Origin: Limnobacter litoralis
GTDB lineage: Bacteria; Pseudomonadota; Gammaproteobacteria; Burkholderiales; Burkholderiaceae_B
Direction: 5' to 3'
Assembly (NCBI RefSeq): GCF_030160455.1
Contig: NZ_BSOJ01000015.1
Span: 1-64,000 of the forward strand
DNA length: 64,000 nucleotides
Program-made: the position numbers and the translations under genes
Shown: positions 18,093 to 27,112 of the stretch, piece after piece
How the letters are laid out: each line of letters starts with the position of its first letter
Position numbering within the stretch: position 1 is the first letter of the stretch
Notes under the pieces: generated by a model
Databases searched by the model: none
Told to the model about the DNA's origin: nothing
What the model saw: only the letters and a program-made list of their open reading frames with translations

Positions 18093-18109
18093 TGGCATTA
18101 TACATGCCA
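18093..18109 (-). promoter_or_regulatory. Palindrome overlapping a -10 box before ybiT
   Basis: TGGCAT-N5-ATGCCA is a perfect inverted repeat centred on TATAAT read on the minus strand (18097-18102), about 40 bp before the ybiT ATG. It could be an operator covering the ybiT promoter, or a weak hairpin terminator of the upstream ldcA gene, since a short T run follows on the minus strand. No good -35 was found. Confidence 0.4.
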
Positions 18110-18117
18110 CGTGATGC

Positions 18118-19068
18118 CTAGCTTTGCACCAGGCTCCATTGAGGCAAACCATTCGTGGATGGTGACGCTTGGCGTAGCTGCCCCTTCTTGCCTTGATACC
18201 AGCAACACTTGGGGGTGCAATGCCCAAAGGGAAATTGGGTCAGCACGGGCAGGCCAGTCAGCTTGGCAAGATACTGGGCCAGGATGGACAGGTCGTAGCC
18301 ATTGTCATGCACGCTGGGTGCAGGTTCGTTGAACTGGCCAAGCACGATCGCCTGCTGTGTCGCCAACACCCCCGCTTGGTGCAACTGAAGCAACATGCGC
18401 TCAATTTTGTAAACGGCTTCGTTCACGTCTTCGAGTATCAAAATGCCAGCCTGTATTTTGGGCAGACTGGGTGTACCGACCAACGCACACAACATGGTCA
18501 GGTTTCCGCCCCACACCGGGCCTTCCAGCGGTTCAAAACTACCTGCATCATCCCGATCGTAAATCGCCCCTTCCCAGTGAATCGAGACCTGGCCGCCCAA
18601 GCTGGACAGGAAGTACTGCAAGGTCGATTCATGAACACCGGCTTCATCGCCAAAATCGAAGCTGGCCATTGGGCCGTGTAACAGATGCTCTGGCCGTGCC
18701 CCAGCCGCCATTAAGGCCAATTGAATGGCAGTGATGTCACTGTGGCCACACAGCACATGCTGGTGCGCATTCAAATGCCTGGCCAGTGTGGGCCAATCTG
18801 CCTTGTCCATCAATCGTGAGGCGCCGTAACCACCCCGGGTGGCCATAATAAAGCTTGGATCTGTGCTTGCCAACACAGCCTCAAGATCAGACAGGCGTTG
18901 TTCGTCAGTTCCGGCAAAACGTTGATGCCGGGTTCGACAATGCACACTCTCCTTGACTTCAAAACTGAGGCTTTGCAGCGCTGAGACCGCCCTGTCAAGG
19001 CGATCTGGCTCAAGAAGCGCCCCGCTTGGTGAGCACAATACAACCCGATTCGTAGGTTTATTTGTCAA
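18118..19068 (-). CDS. ldcA: LD-carboxypeptidase (S66 family)
   Basis: A 316-residue cytoplasmic enzyme that removes the terminal D-alanine from murein tetrapeptides during cell-wall recycling. Seen: the V-V-L-C-S-P-S-G start, A-T-R-G-G-Y-G, the nucleophile S110 in C-G-H-S-D-I-T, the E-D-V-N-E segment carrying the catalytic Glu and a C-terminal H near P-F-G-H-C. I choose TTG 19068, not the in-frame ATG 19140, because it overlaps the tadA stop as TTGA and has GGAGGG 8 bases upstream; length then agrees with E. coli LdcA (304). Translation is probably coupled to tadA. Confidence 0.87.
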   Translation of the reverse strand: MTNKPTNRVVLCSPSGALLEPDRLDRAVSALQSLSFEVKESVHCRTRHQRFAGTDEQRLSDLEAVLASTDPSFIMATRGGYGASRLMDKADWPTLARHLNAHQHVLCGHSDITAIQLALMAAGARPEHLLHGPMASFDFGDEAGVHESTLQYFLSSLGGQVSIHWEGAIYDRDDAGSFEPLEGPVWGGNLTMLCALVGTPSLPKIQAGILILEDVNEAVYKIERMLLQLHQAGVLATQQAIVLGQFNEPAPSVHDNGYDLSILAQYLAKLTGLPVLTQFPFGHCTPKCCWYQGKKGQLRQASPSTNGLPQWSLVQS

Positions 19069-19850
19069 TGCGGCAGCCCTCCGTCTGCAGGCAAATAGGT
19101 CTTCCAAGACCTCACTACATTGCCCCGCAGGTAGTCGCACAAGCTACTGAGCATCGCAATTTCTTGCGCATGCTCCAGACGGCTGAGTGTTTGGATGTGG
19201 CGCTCAATGCGTTCGGCATTGGCCTCCATGGTGGGCTGCAGTAAATCACTTCCCTGTTGATAACCCAGCGCCTGAAGTTGTCTCAAAGCGGATTTGCCGA
19301 TGTTGGGAAGGTCTGAAAGGCTGGACAGGAGCATCAATGCAGATTCTCTGGAGTGTCGCCTGGAATCAAAAAAGGCCACCAGTTTTGATCGAGACTCGTC
19401 AGCCAGACAATCTGTTTCAAATGCACACGAAGACCACGCGTGGTTGCCCTCAAAATGAGACAGCAACTCTGAAATAGGCGGTGCAAAGCGCGAATCAGTG
19501 GCACCGACCACCACACGCCCTACCCTTGCATGAAAAATCGCCCCCAGGCACATCAAACAGGGCGCCAAAGTGACGTACAAAGTTGCGCCAGGCGCCAGGC
19601 GGTAATTGCCGAGGTGCCGACAGGCGCTGCGAAGGGCGACCACTTCGGCATGCGCCGTGGGGTCATGCCTTGCGATGGGTTGGTTGTAGCCGGCACCAAT
19701 TTCAGTGCCATTTTCGACCAGCACCGCACCGATCGGGACTTCACCCTCTCGCGCTGCTTCGTCGGCCAGCTCCAGCGCACGGCGCATCCAGGCCAGATCC
19801 TGCTGGTCGCCTTGGTGCTGCCGAAGCTGAAATCGCTGGCTGTTGTTCAT
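19065..19850 (-). CDS. tadA: tRNA-adenosine(34) deaminase TadA with extra C-terminal domain
   Basis: A 261-residue protein. The first about 150 residues are a normal TadA: zinc/catalytic motif H67-A-E69 and P-C98-L-M-C101, plus the A-R-H-D-P-T-A-H-A-E segment. It deaminates A34 to inosine in tRNA-Arg(ACG). E. coli TadA is about 167 residues. The remaining about 100 residues carry L-P-N-I-G-K-S-A-L-R-Q-L-Q-A-L-G-Y, which looks like a helix-hairpin-helix, followed by two charged helices. That extension is unusual. ATG 19850 is preferred over GTG 19871, which would overlap guaA; neither has a strong ribosome site. The gene lies in a guaA-tadA-ldcA run. Confidence 0.9.
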   Translation of the reverse strand: MNNSQRFQLRQHQGDQQDLAWMRRALELADEAAREGEVPIGAVLVENGTEIGAGYNQPIARHDPTAHAEVVALRSACRHLGNYRLAPGATLYVTLAPCLMCLGAIFHARVGRVVVGATDSRFAPPISELLSHFEGNHAWSSCAFETDCLADESRSKLVAFFDSRRHSRESALMLLSSLSDLPNIGKSALRQLQALGYQQGSDLLQPTMEANAERIERHIQTLSRLEHAQEIAMLSSLCDYLRGNVVRSWKTYLPADGGLPH

Positions 19851-19861
19851 CGGTTTGGGTG

Positions 19862-21484
19862 TTATTCCCACTCAATGGTTGCAGGCGGTTTGCCGGATAC
19901 GTCGTACACCACACGATTGACGCCCTTCACCTCGTTGATGATGCGATTGGACACACGCCCGAGCAAGGAATACGGCAAATGCGCCCAGTGGGCAGTCATA
20001 AAGTCTTGTGTTTGAACCGCGCGAATCGCAACCACATATTCGTAGGTTCGCCCGTCGCCCATCACACCCACCGATTTCACCGGCAAAAAGACGGCAAAGG
20101 CCTGACTGGTGAGGTCGTACCAGCTTTTACCAACCTGTTCAGCAGTGCAAAGGCCTGCGGCGGCGTCTTGGGCCGTGGCTTTGGTGTTGCGCAACTCTTC
20201 AATAAACACAGCGTCAGCCAATTGCAAAATACTGGCGTATTCGGCCTTCACTTCGCCCAAGATGCGCACACCAAGCCCTGGGCCTGGGAACGGATGGCGA
20301 TACACCATCTCAGGGTCCAGCCCCAGCTCAACACCCAGCTTGCGCACCTCGTCTTTGAACAGGTCGCGAAGCGGCTCCAGCAACTTCATGTTCAGTGTGT
20401 CGGGCAAGCCGCCCACATTGTGGTGGCTCTTGATGTTGGTCGCCTTGCCTGTTTTGGCCCCGGCCGATTCAATGACGTCGGGGTAGATGGTGCCCTGGGC
20501 CAGCCAGCGCGCGTTTTGGCGTTGTTCAGCTTCGCGCTGAAACACGTCCACAAAGGCCTTGCCGATGATTTTGCGCTTCGCCTCCGGGTCGGTGACGCCC
20601 TTTAATTGCCCCATGAATTCATCCGTGGCGTTGACGTGTACAACCCGCACACCCAGGTGCTTGGCGAAAGTCTCCATCACCTGCTCGCCTTCCCTGTGCC
20701 GCAACAGGCCATGGTCCACAAACACACAGGTCAACTGATCGCCAATTGCGCGGTGAATCAATGCCGCCGCCACTGAAGAATCTACGCCGCCAGACAGGCC
20801 GAGAATCACCTCGTCGCTGCCGACTTGCTCGCGTATGCGTTCAATGGATTCTTCAATGAAGCCTGGCATGGACCAGTCACCCTGGCAGCCGCAAATGTCG
20901 CGCACAAAGCGCTGCAGAATCAAGTGGCCCTTCCTGGTGTGCGTCACCTCCGGATGAAACTGCACACCGTAAAAACGTCTTTCTTCATCAGCCATACCGG
21001 CAATCGGGCATGAAGGCGTGGATGCCATCAGTTTGAAACCCGCAGGCAATTGAGTCACTTTGTCGCCGTGGCTCATCCAGACATCCAGCAGGCCGTGGCC
21101 CTGCTCATTGGTGCTGTCTTCAATGCCGTTTAGCAGCTGTGTGTGGCCGTGGGCACGAATTTGCGCATGTCCGAATTCACGGACCGTACCCGCCTCCACC
21201 TTGCCACCCAACTGCTGGGCCATGGTCTGCATGCCGTAACAGATGCCCAAAACAGGAACGCCCAGGTTAAACACAATGTCGGGGGCTTTGTCGGTGCTTT
21301 CCTCATAGGCGGATTGATGACTACCAGACAACACAATGCCTGAAGCGCCATAGTCGGCGATGCGCTGGGGGTCAGCGTCACAGGGTAGAATTTCGCAAAA
21401 TACACCACATTCCCGCACTCTGCGAGCGATCAGCTGCGTTACTTGTGAGCCAAAATCAAGCACTAATATTTTTTGATGATTCAT
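19862..21484 (-). CDS. guaA: GMP synthase (glutamine-hydrolysing)
   Basis: A 540-residue enzyme converting XMP, ATP and glutamine to GMP. The class I glutamine amidotransferase domain (about 1-200) has C82 in L-G-I-C-Y-G-M-Q and the downstream H/E pair near F-H-P-E-V-T-H. The ATP-pyrophosphatase domain has the P-loop G-L-S-G-G-V-D-S-S, and the C-terminal dimerisation domain ends in P-P-A-T-I-E-W-E as in other GuaA proteins. Full length for the family. It is downstream of guaB on the same strand, with a GAF/GGDEF-like gene between; tadA starts 11 bp after its stop. Confidence 0.98.
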   Translation of the reverse strand: MNHQKILVLDFGSQVTQLIARRVRECGVFCEILPCDADPQRIADYGASGIVLSGSHQSAYEESTDKAPDIVFNLGVPVLGICYGMQTMAQQLGGKVEAGTVREFGHAQIRAHGHTQLLNGIEDSTNEQGHGLLDVWMSHGDKVTQLPAGFKLMASTPSCPIAGMADEERRFYGVQFHPEVTHTRKGHLILQRFVRDICGCQGDWSMPGFIEESIERIREQVGSDEVILGLSGGVDSSVAAALIHRAIGDQLTCVFVDHGLLRHREGEQVMETFAKHLGVRVVHVNATDEFMGQLKGVTDPEAKRKIIGKAFVDVFQREAEQRQNARWLAQGTIYPDVIESAGAKTGKATNIKSHHNVGGLPDTLNMKLLEPLRDLFKDEVRKLGVELGLDPEMVYRHPFPGPGLGVRILGEVKAEYASILQLADAVFIEELRNTKATAQDAAAGLCTAEQVGKSWYDLTSQAFAVFLPVKSVGVMGDGRTYEYVVAIRAVQTQDFMTAHWAHLPYSLLGRVSNRIINEVKGVNRVVYDVSGKPPATIEWE

Positions 21485-21545
21485 TCGACAATTGCCTTCA
21501 GGGCATTCAATGTTGTGGTTTTTGGTGGAGCTTGATTCAGTCGAA

Positions 21546-22529
21546 TCAAAGCGTGGAAATCCAGTGGGCTGCGCCCTTGGCGATTTGAGGTTCAGACTCG
21601 ATCAGTACTGCATTGATGTCGATTTCAACCAAGGCCTGGATGCCTTGGGTTTCCAGCAAAGACTGCGCAAATAGAAATTTGAGGTCCGACTGGGTCTGAA
21701 AATGCTTTTCGTGATCATGAAAGGGGCAAACAAGAAAAAACTCGCCTTTGCCCAGATAAGCAAGACTGGCACTTTCCAGCACGCAATCACGAATGTTGGC
21801 CGCTGCAAACTTCAAAATGTCGGCGACCCGGTCTTGCCCAAAGCGTTCATGCAGATCGCTGTAGCCCCGCAGGCGGATTTTCATGGCGGACAGTCCAAAT
21901 TCACGACTTCGACATGCACGAAGTTCGCGAGTTAGCACTTCCTCGATGCCAGCCGCGTTCCAGGCGCCCGTGAGTGGTTCCAACAAGGCAGCACGCTGTT
22001 TCGAGTCAAGCAGCGCCAGAAAATCATCCACCACAGGCGAAGCCGCACGCTTGGCCAGTTCGCCCTCAACCAACTTGGCGAAATCGCGCAAATCCTTTCG
22101 GTCTTCGTGACTGAAAGCGCGTGGCTCGTTGTGCAGCAGACACAGCGTGCCCAAAGTGACGCCGAAGCGGTTGTGAATGGGTTGCCCAGCGTAAAAACGG
22201 ATGTGTGGAGGCCCCAACACCAAGGGGTTGTCGCTGAAACGGTCGTCCTCAAGTGCATTCTCGATCACGAAGGGACCGTCATTGAGAATGGCGTGCCCGC
22301 AGAACGAAATGTCCCTTGGTGTGCATGGGGTATTCAAGCCTTGGCGAGCCTTGAACCATTGTTCTTCCCCATACACCAGAGACACCAGCACAGACTTGAC
22401 CTTAAAAAACTTCTTGGCCAAACGGACAATGCGATCAAACCGTGCTTCGGCCGGCGAGTAAACAACCCCAAGCTCATCCAGCGCTCTCGTTCTTTCGAAC
22501 TCATTCTCGGGAATTTGGGGGCTTTTCAT
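21546..22529 (-). CDS. GAF domain protein with degenerate GGDEF domain
   Basis: A 327-residue cytoplasmic protein. A GAF domain spans about 20-155, with C-G-H-A-I and F-Y-A-G-Q-P-I typical of the free-standing GAF family seen in bacterial diguanylate cyclases. A GGDEF-like fold spans about 185-325, opening L-T-G-A-W-N-A-A-G, but the signature is G-K-G-E-F at residues 260-264 instead of G-G-D-E-F, and the metal and nucleotide residues look lost. It is therefore probably not an active cyclase and may instead bind a nucleotide or a partner. It starts 8 bp after guaB and ends 61 bp before guaA, so it sits inside the GMP synthesis unit. Confidence 0.85.
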   Translation of the reverse strand: MKSPQIPENEFERTRALDELGVVYSPAEARFDRIVRLAKKFFKVKSVLVSLVYGEEQWFKARQGLNTPCTPRDISFCGHAILNDGPFVIENALEDDRFSDNPLVLGPPHIRFYAGQPIHNRFGVTLGTLCLLHNEPRAFSHEDRKDLRDFAKLVEGELAKRAASPVVDDFLALLDSKQRAALLEPLTGAWNAAGIEEVLTRELRACRSREFGLSAMKIRLRGYSDLHERFGQDRVADILKFAAANIRDCVLESASLAYLGKGEFFLVCPFHDHEKHFQTQSDLKFLFAQSLLETQGIQALVEIDINAVLIESEPQIAKGAAHWISTL

Positions 22530-22537
22530 GGCTTGCT

Positions 22538-24053
<1,516 letters not shown>

Positions 24054-24064
24054 CCATCAGTGCA

Positions 24065-24406
24065 TCACTTTGGTGATGCCAGTCCACTTTTTCGGACACC
24101 TTTTGGGTGTTGGTTTTTATGTGCTGCCCGCCGGCGACGACTTTCCATTGGATTGAATCGGAGTTTGTCCAGAATTTCAATCCGGTCGCCTGGATGTAAA
24201 AGAACGCCAGGTGTGGCGTACTGACCAAAAATAGAGACGCCCCTGGTCTGAATCAGATCTTGAATTTGCCCGGCGTTGTAACCCAAGAGCGCCAGTGCCG
24301 ATTCGATGCTTGAACCCTCTGGAACCTGAATGGCAGTCGGAAGCCGGTTCAGCACGCCTGCATCGTCTTCTTCAAGACGGATCCAGCTTATTTCAATGCT
24401 GGGCAT
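24065..24406 (-). CDS. rnfH: RnfH family ubiquitin-like protein
   Basis: A 113-residue protein of the RnfH family (UPF0125), with a ubiquitin/ThiS-like beta-grasp fold. Seen: P-S-I-E-I-S-W opening strand, a central helix with G-S-S-I-E-S-A-L, the I-F-G-Q-Y-A-T-P segment and the closing G-D-R-I-E-I-L-D-K-L, followed by a basic tail R-R-R-R-A. The function is not settled. ATG 24406 overlaps the end of ratA by 14 bases; an in-frame start 10 codons earlier is less likely. The ratA-rnfH pair next to a divergent smpB is a conserved proteobacterial arrangement. Confidence 0.9.
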   Translation of the reverse strand: MPSIEISWIRLEEDDAGVLNRLPTAIQVPEGSSIESALALLGYNAGQIQDLIQTRGVSIFGQYATPGVLLHPGDRIEILDKLRFNPMESRRRRAAHKNQHPKGVRKSGLASPK

Positions 24407-24827
24407 TGTATTCTGCCCTTTTGATGAAACTGTCAACCAAGTTGTTGGTGATGCTCGTAAACACCGGCCCGATCAGTTGTTCCAGCACGCGGCTGGAGAA
24501 TTCATAATCGATGGAAAATGTTACCTTGCAAGCGTCTTCCTTCAGCTCGATAAAGCGCCATTCCCCCTGCAATCGCTTGAAAGGCCCGTCTGACAAGCGC
24601 ATGTGGATGGCACGCCCCTCTTCCAGCTCATTGAGGGTGGTAAAAGCCTGCTTGACACCTTTGAAAGAGATCTCAACCGTTGCCTTTTCCGTGTTCTCGG
24701 TGATCCATTCAGCGGACGCAGCGCTGCACCAAGGCAGAAATTTGGGATAATCCTCCACCTTCTGCACGAGATCAAAGATTTGCTGTGCACTAAAATGCAC
24801 GAGAACGGATTTTTCTACAGTTGCCAT
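24393..24827 (-). CDS. ratA: RatA/COQ10-type START-domain protein
   Basis: A 144-residue protein of the polyketide-cyclase/START superfamily that includes E. coli RatA and the coenzyme-Q-binding protein COQ10. Seen: the start V-x-A-Q-Q-I-F-D-L-V-Q-K-V-E-D-Y-P, then F-L-P-W-C, and a long C-terminal helix with F-x-x-I-T-N-N-L-V-D-S-F. RatA has been described as blocking 70S assembly, while COQ10 homologues aid ubiquinone function; which applies here is not decided by sequence. Its start codon is only 24 bp from the divergent smpB start, so each promoter must lie within or beyond the other gene's 5' end. Confidence 0.92.
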   Translation of the reverse strand: MATVEKSVLVHFSAQQIFDLVQKVEDYPKFLPWCSAASAEWITENTEKATVEISFKGVKQAFTTLNELEEGRAIHMRLSDGPFKRLQGEWRFIELKEDACKVTFSIDYEFSSRVLEQLIGPVFTSITNNLVDSFIKRAEYNAQH

Positions 24828-24851
24828 GTATCGTTGGAGTAATCTGTACTC

Positions 24852-25301
24852 ATGAGCCTAATACAAAATAAAAAAGCCAGCTTCGATTATTTTATTGAAG
24901 AAACCTATGAAGCGGGTATGGTGCTGGACGGATGGGAAGTCAAATCCATCCGGGCCGGCAAAGTCCAGATTCGTGAAAGTCACGTAGTGATCAAAGACGG
25001 CGAATTGTACCTTCTCAACGCACACATTTCACCGCTGATCAGCGCATCGACGCATGTTCGCCCAGATTCCACCCGCACCCGCAAGTTGTTGATGCACAAA
25101 ATGCAGATCAATCGACTGATCGGCAAAGTGGAGCAAAAGGGCTATGCACTGGTGCCTTTGAACCTTCATTTCAAGAATGGTCGCGTGAAATGCGACATTG
25201 CGTTGGCCAAGGGCAAAAAGCTTCATGACAAGCGCGACACATTGAAAGACAAAGACTGGAAGCGTGAGCAGGAGCGATTGATGAAGGTGCATCGGACCTG
25301 A
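24852..25301 (+). CDS. smpB: SsrA-binding protein SmpB
   Basis: A 149-residue small basic protein that delivers tmRNA to stalled ribosomes in trans-translation. Seen: N-terminal N-K-K-A-S-F-D-Y, the [15 protein letters not shown] segment, H-I-S and the C-terminal Lys/Arg-rich tail [11 protein letters not shown] that enters the mRNA channel. Length is slightly below E. coli SmpB (160). GGAG stands 11 bases before the ATG. No tmRNA gene was found beside it. The repeat island begins 34 bp after its stop. Confidence 0.97.
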   Translation: MSLIQNKKASFDYFIEETYEAGMVLDGWEVKSIRAGKVQIRESHVVIKDGELYLLNAHISPLISASTHVRPDSTRTRKLLMHKMQINRLIGKVEQKGYALVPLNLHFKNGRVKCDIALAKGKKLHDKRDTLKDKDWKREQERLMKVHRT

Positions 25302-25335
25302 AGAGGCTCCGCGTATAGCCTATCTGACTTACCGT

Positions 25336-25490
25336 CCTTCGTGCACTGCCCGGTCTATCTCGCCTTCCTTCGTGCACAGCCCAGTCTGTCTTGCCTTCCT
25401 TCGTGCACAGCCCAGTCTGTCTTGCCTTCCTTCGTGCACAGCCCAGTCTGTCTTGCCTTCCTTCGTGCACAGCCCAGTCTGTCTTGCCCT
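25336..25490. repeat. 31-bp tandem repeat, 5 copies
   Basis: Units begin with CCTTCGTGCAC at 25336, 25367, 25398, 25429 and 25460, an exact 31-bp period. The last four are identical over nearly the whole unit; the first carries several substitutions (for example CTGCCCGGTCTATCTC). Each unit holds the palindrome GTGCAC. There are no spacers, so this is not a CRISPR. The period is not a multiple of three, which argues against a coding role. Confidence 0.95.
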
Positions 25491-25521
25491 TGAATTGCCC
25501 ATTCAACTTGTAATTGCCTCT

Positions 25522-25600
25522 GGCCTTGGAAGCCCGAGCGACAACTCGCCCCGGATAAAGCCGGGGCTCAGACAAGTCGCAGGTCGGGCAAGTTCCAAGT
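25522..25600 (+). repeat. Long imperfect palindrome, copy A
   Basis: A 79-bp element that can fold as one long hairpin: CTTGGAA (25525-25531) with TTCCAAG (25593-25599); GCCCGA (25532-25537) with TCGGGC (25584-25589); GCGAC (25538-25542) with GTCGC (25576-25580); and an apical 7-bp stem GCCCCGG (25548-25554) with CCGGGGC (25561-25567). Copy B is an inverted relative 270 bp away. The first 27 bases of the two copies match at 26 positions while the apical stem differs yet still pairs. Its position between convergent genes resembles REP/BIME elements. Confidence 0.85.
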
Positions 25601-25723
25601 CTGCGAGTCAACACAAGTGGGGCAATTCTTGAATCGGGCTGCGACAGAACAGGCAGTGCGCTTGGGGCAGACCGAGGCTTCGGTCGAAGTTGGTGAACAG
25701 TACGATAAGGGTCAAGCTAAGTT

Positions 25724-25771
25724 GGTCAGCAGGTCAGCAGGTCAGCAGGTCAGCAGGTCAGCAGGTCAGCA
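25724..25771. repeat. 8-bp tandem repeat GGTCAGCA, 6 copies
   Basis: Six perfect, uninterrupted copies of GGTCAGCA. Short perfect arrays of this kind usually vary in copy number by slipped-strand mispairing. The array lies between the two inverted hairpin copies and not inside a recognised gene or promoter. Confidence 0.95.
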
Positions 25772-25872
25772 GATTGGTTTGAATCCCTGTGCCGGTGTTC
25801 CGCGCTGTCAGGCTTTGCAGGTGGGTGTGTCACGCAGCGCGATTCAGGGTTGCCCGGCTGCTCAGCACCCGC

Positions 25873-25950
25873 AGCTTTGGAACATGCTCGACCTGCGACA
25901 TGTTTGAGTGGCTTGCAAAGCCACGAGTTGTCGCTCGGGCTTCCAAAGCC
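25873..25950 (-). repeat. Long imperfect palindrome, copy B (inverted relative to A)
   Basis: Read on the minus strand it parallels copy A. Outer stem: TTCCAAAGC (25941-25949) with GCTTTGGAA (25874-25882), 9 bp. Middle stem: GTCGC (25930-25934) with GCGAC (25895-25899). Apical stem: GTGGCTT (25908-25914) with AAGCCAC (25918-25924), 7 bp. The apical stem has the same length as in copy A, but five of its seven base pairs are different; a change in the outer stem is also matched on both sides. This preservation of pairing is direct evidence that the fold, and not the sequence, is conserved. Confidence 0.85.
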
Positions 25951-25980
25951 AGGGTTCGGAACAGCGTCATTTCGGGCAAG

Positions 25981-26121
25981 CCAAGCGCAAGTGACATGCA
26001 CACCTGCAATAGCCGACTGAGCAACAACCAAGCGCAAGTGACAAGCCCACCTGCAATAGCCGACGCAGCACCTACCAAGCGCAAGTGACATGCACACCTG
26101 CAATAGCCGACTCAGCAACAA
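25981..26121. repeat. 47-bp tandem repeat, 3 copies
   Basis: Units start with CCAAGCGCAAGTGACA at 25981, 26028 and 26075, an exact 47-bp period. Units 1 and 3 are almost identical; unit 2 differs at several sites (ACAAGCCCACC in place of ACATGCACACC, and a changed last 12 bases). The period is not a multiple of three. The array ends 33 bp before the qmcA stop. Confidence 0.93.
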
Positions 26122-26154
26122 GCACGGCCTACAACCACCGCCTCATCAAAACGA

Positions 26155-27072
26155 TCAGGACTTCCCTGCCCCAGTCTGCTTGACCACTTGCATGGCACTG
26201 GCCACCATGCTGCCCATATTCGACAGGTCGCTCGGCAAAATCAAGGTGGTGCCTTGCTTGGCCACGCCGCTGAACGCCTCGATGTATTGCTCAGCCACTT
26301 TCAGGTTGACAGCCTCAAGTCCTCCGGGCGCATTCACGGCAGAGGCCACTTTGGTGATGGCGTCTGCGGTCGCTTTTGCAATTTCGGTGATTGCCGCGGC
26401 TTCACCCTGCGCGCGATTGATGGCCGCAATACGCTCTCCTTCAGACCTTGCAATCGAAGACTCCCGCTCGCCGGTGGCGATGTTGATCTGTTCTTGCTTA
26501 CGGCCCTCAGAGGCCGCAATAAGCGCCCTCTTTTCCCGTTCGGCCGTAATTTGAGCCTGCATAGAATGCAAAATCTCGTTCGGTGGGGTCAGGTCTTTGA
26601 TTTCATAACGCAATACCTTCACACCCCAGTTCATGGCGGCTTCATCCAGCGCGTTCACAATGTTGGCGTTGATGTGCTCGCGCTCTTCGAATGTTTTGTC
26701 GAGCTCCATTTTGCCGATAATCGAGCGCAGGGTGGTTTGAGCCAACTGGGTAACCGCGCTGATGTAGTCACTGGAGCCATAGCTGGCGCGCATGGGGTCT
26801 GTGACTTGAAAATACAGAATGCCATCCACTTGCAATTGGGTGTTGTCTTTGGTGATGCAAATCTGACTGGGCACATCCAGTGGGATTTCTTTCAGCGAAT
26901 GCTTGTAAGACACCCTTTCAATAAAGGGAACCAGAAAGTTCAGGCCCGCCTGCATGGTGCGATCGTATTTCCCCAGGCGTTCAACCACCCAGGCACTTTG
27001 CTGAGGCACAATTCGAACCGCCTGACTGAGAAAAACCACAGCCAGAATAAGAATAATCAATGAGACTTGCAT
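26155..27072 (-). CDS. qmcA: SPFH/stomatin-like membrane protein (QmcA/paraslipin)
   Basis: A 305-residue protein anchored by one N-terminal membrane helix (residues 2-20), then an SPFH/band-7 domain (about 22-190) with I-V-P-Q-Q-x-A-W-V-V-E-R-L-G-K-Y, and a long Ala/Glu/Arg-rich coiled coil (about 180-255). It ends in a Ser/Gly-rich tail. Members form large ring-shaped membrane scaffolds and in E. coli QmcA works near the FtsH protease complex. The NfeD-type partner lies 40 bp upstream on the same strand, the usual pairing for this family. The promoter probably lies upstream of that gene or of ppsA. Confidence 0.93.
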   Translation of the reverse strand: MQVSLIILILAVVFLSQAVRIVPQQSAWVVERLGKYDRTMQAGLNFLVPFIERVSYKHSLKEIPLDVPSQICITKDNTQLQVDGILYFQVTDPMRASYGSSDYISAVTQLAQTTLRSIIGKMELDKTFEEREHINANIVNALDEAAMNWGVKVLRYEIKDLTPPNEILHSMQAQITAEREKRALIAASEGRKQEQINIATGERESSIARSEGERIAAINRAQGEAAAITEIAKATADAITKVASAVNAPGGLEAVNLKVAEQYIEAFSGVAKQGTTLILPSDLSNMGSMVASAMQVVKQTGAGKS

Positions 27073-27112
27073 ACAACCTCCAATACATCAATAAAACAAT
27101 AGCTTATAAGTA

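Noticed and set aside
19583-20605. 340-codon plus-strand open frame opposite tadA and guaA
   Set aside because: It crosses two well-supported minus-strand genes and shows no domain.
25336-25490. CRISPR-like array
   Set aside because: Units are contiguous with no unique spacers, and no cas genes are nearby.
25171-25614. Minus-strand open frame of about 147 codons through the 31-bp array and the end of smpB
   Set aside because: It overlaps smpB, its content is set by a 31-bp repeat that shifts frame in each unit, and it has no ribosome site or recognisable domain.
25776-25787. T-loop-like GGTTTGAATCCC near smpB, possible tRNA or tmRNA end
   Set aside because: The flanking bases do not form the T stem, there is no CCA end or acceptor partner, and no tag-peptide frame of a tmRNA was seen.
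25522-25950. A MITE-type transposon with 27-bp terminal inverted repeats
   Set aside because: Similarity continues well inside the ends through a structured block, and no target-site duplication is visible; two inverted hairpin copies explain it better.
25750-26121. Minus-strand open frame of about 123 codons through the 8-bp and 47-bp arrays and hairpin copy B
   Set aside because: It is built from repeats, and its similarity to a frame in copy A follows from the DNA repeat itself; no start signal is seen.
26188-27063. 291-codon plus-strand open frame opposite qmcA
   Set aside because: It mirrors qmcA almost end to end and has no own signals.
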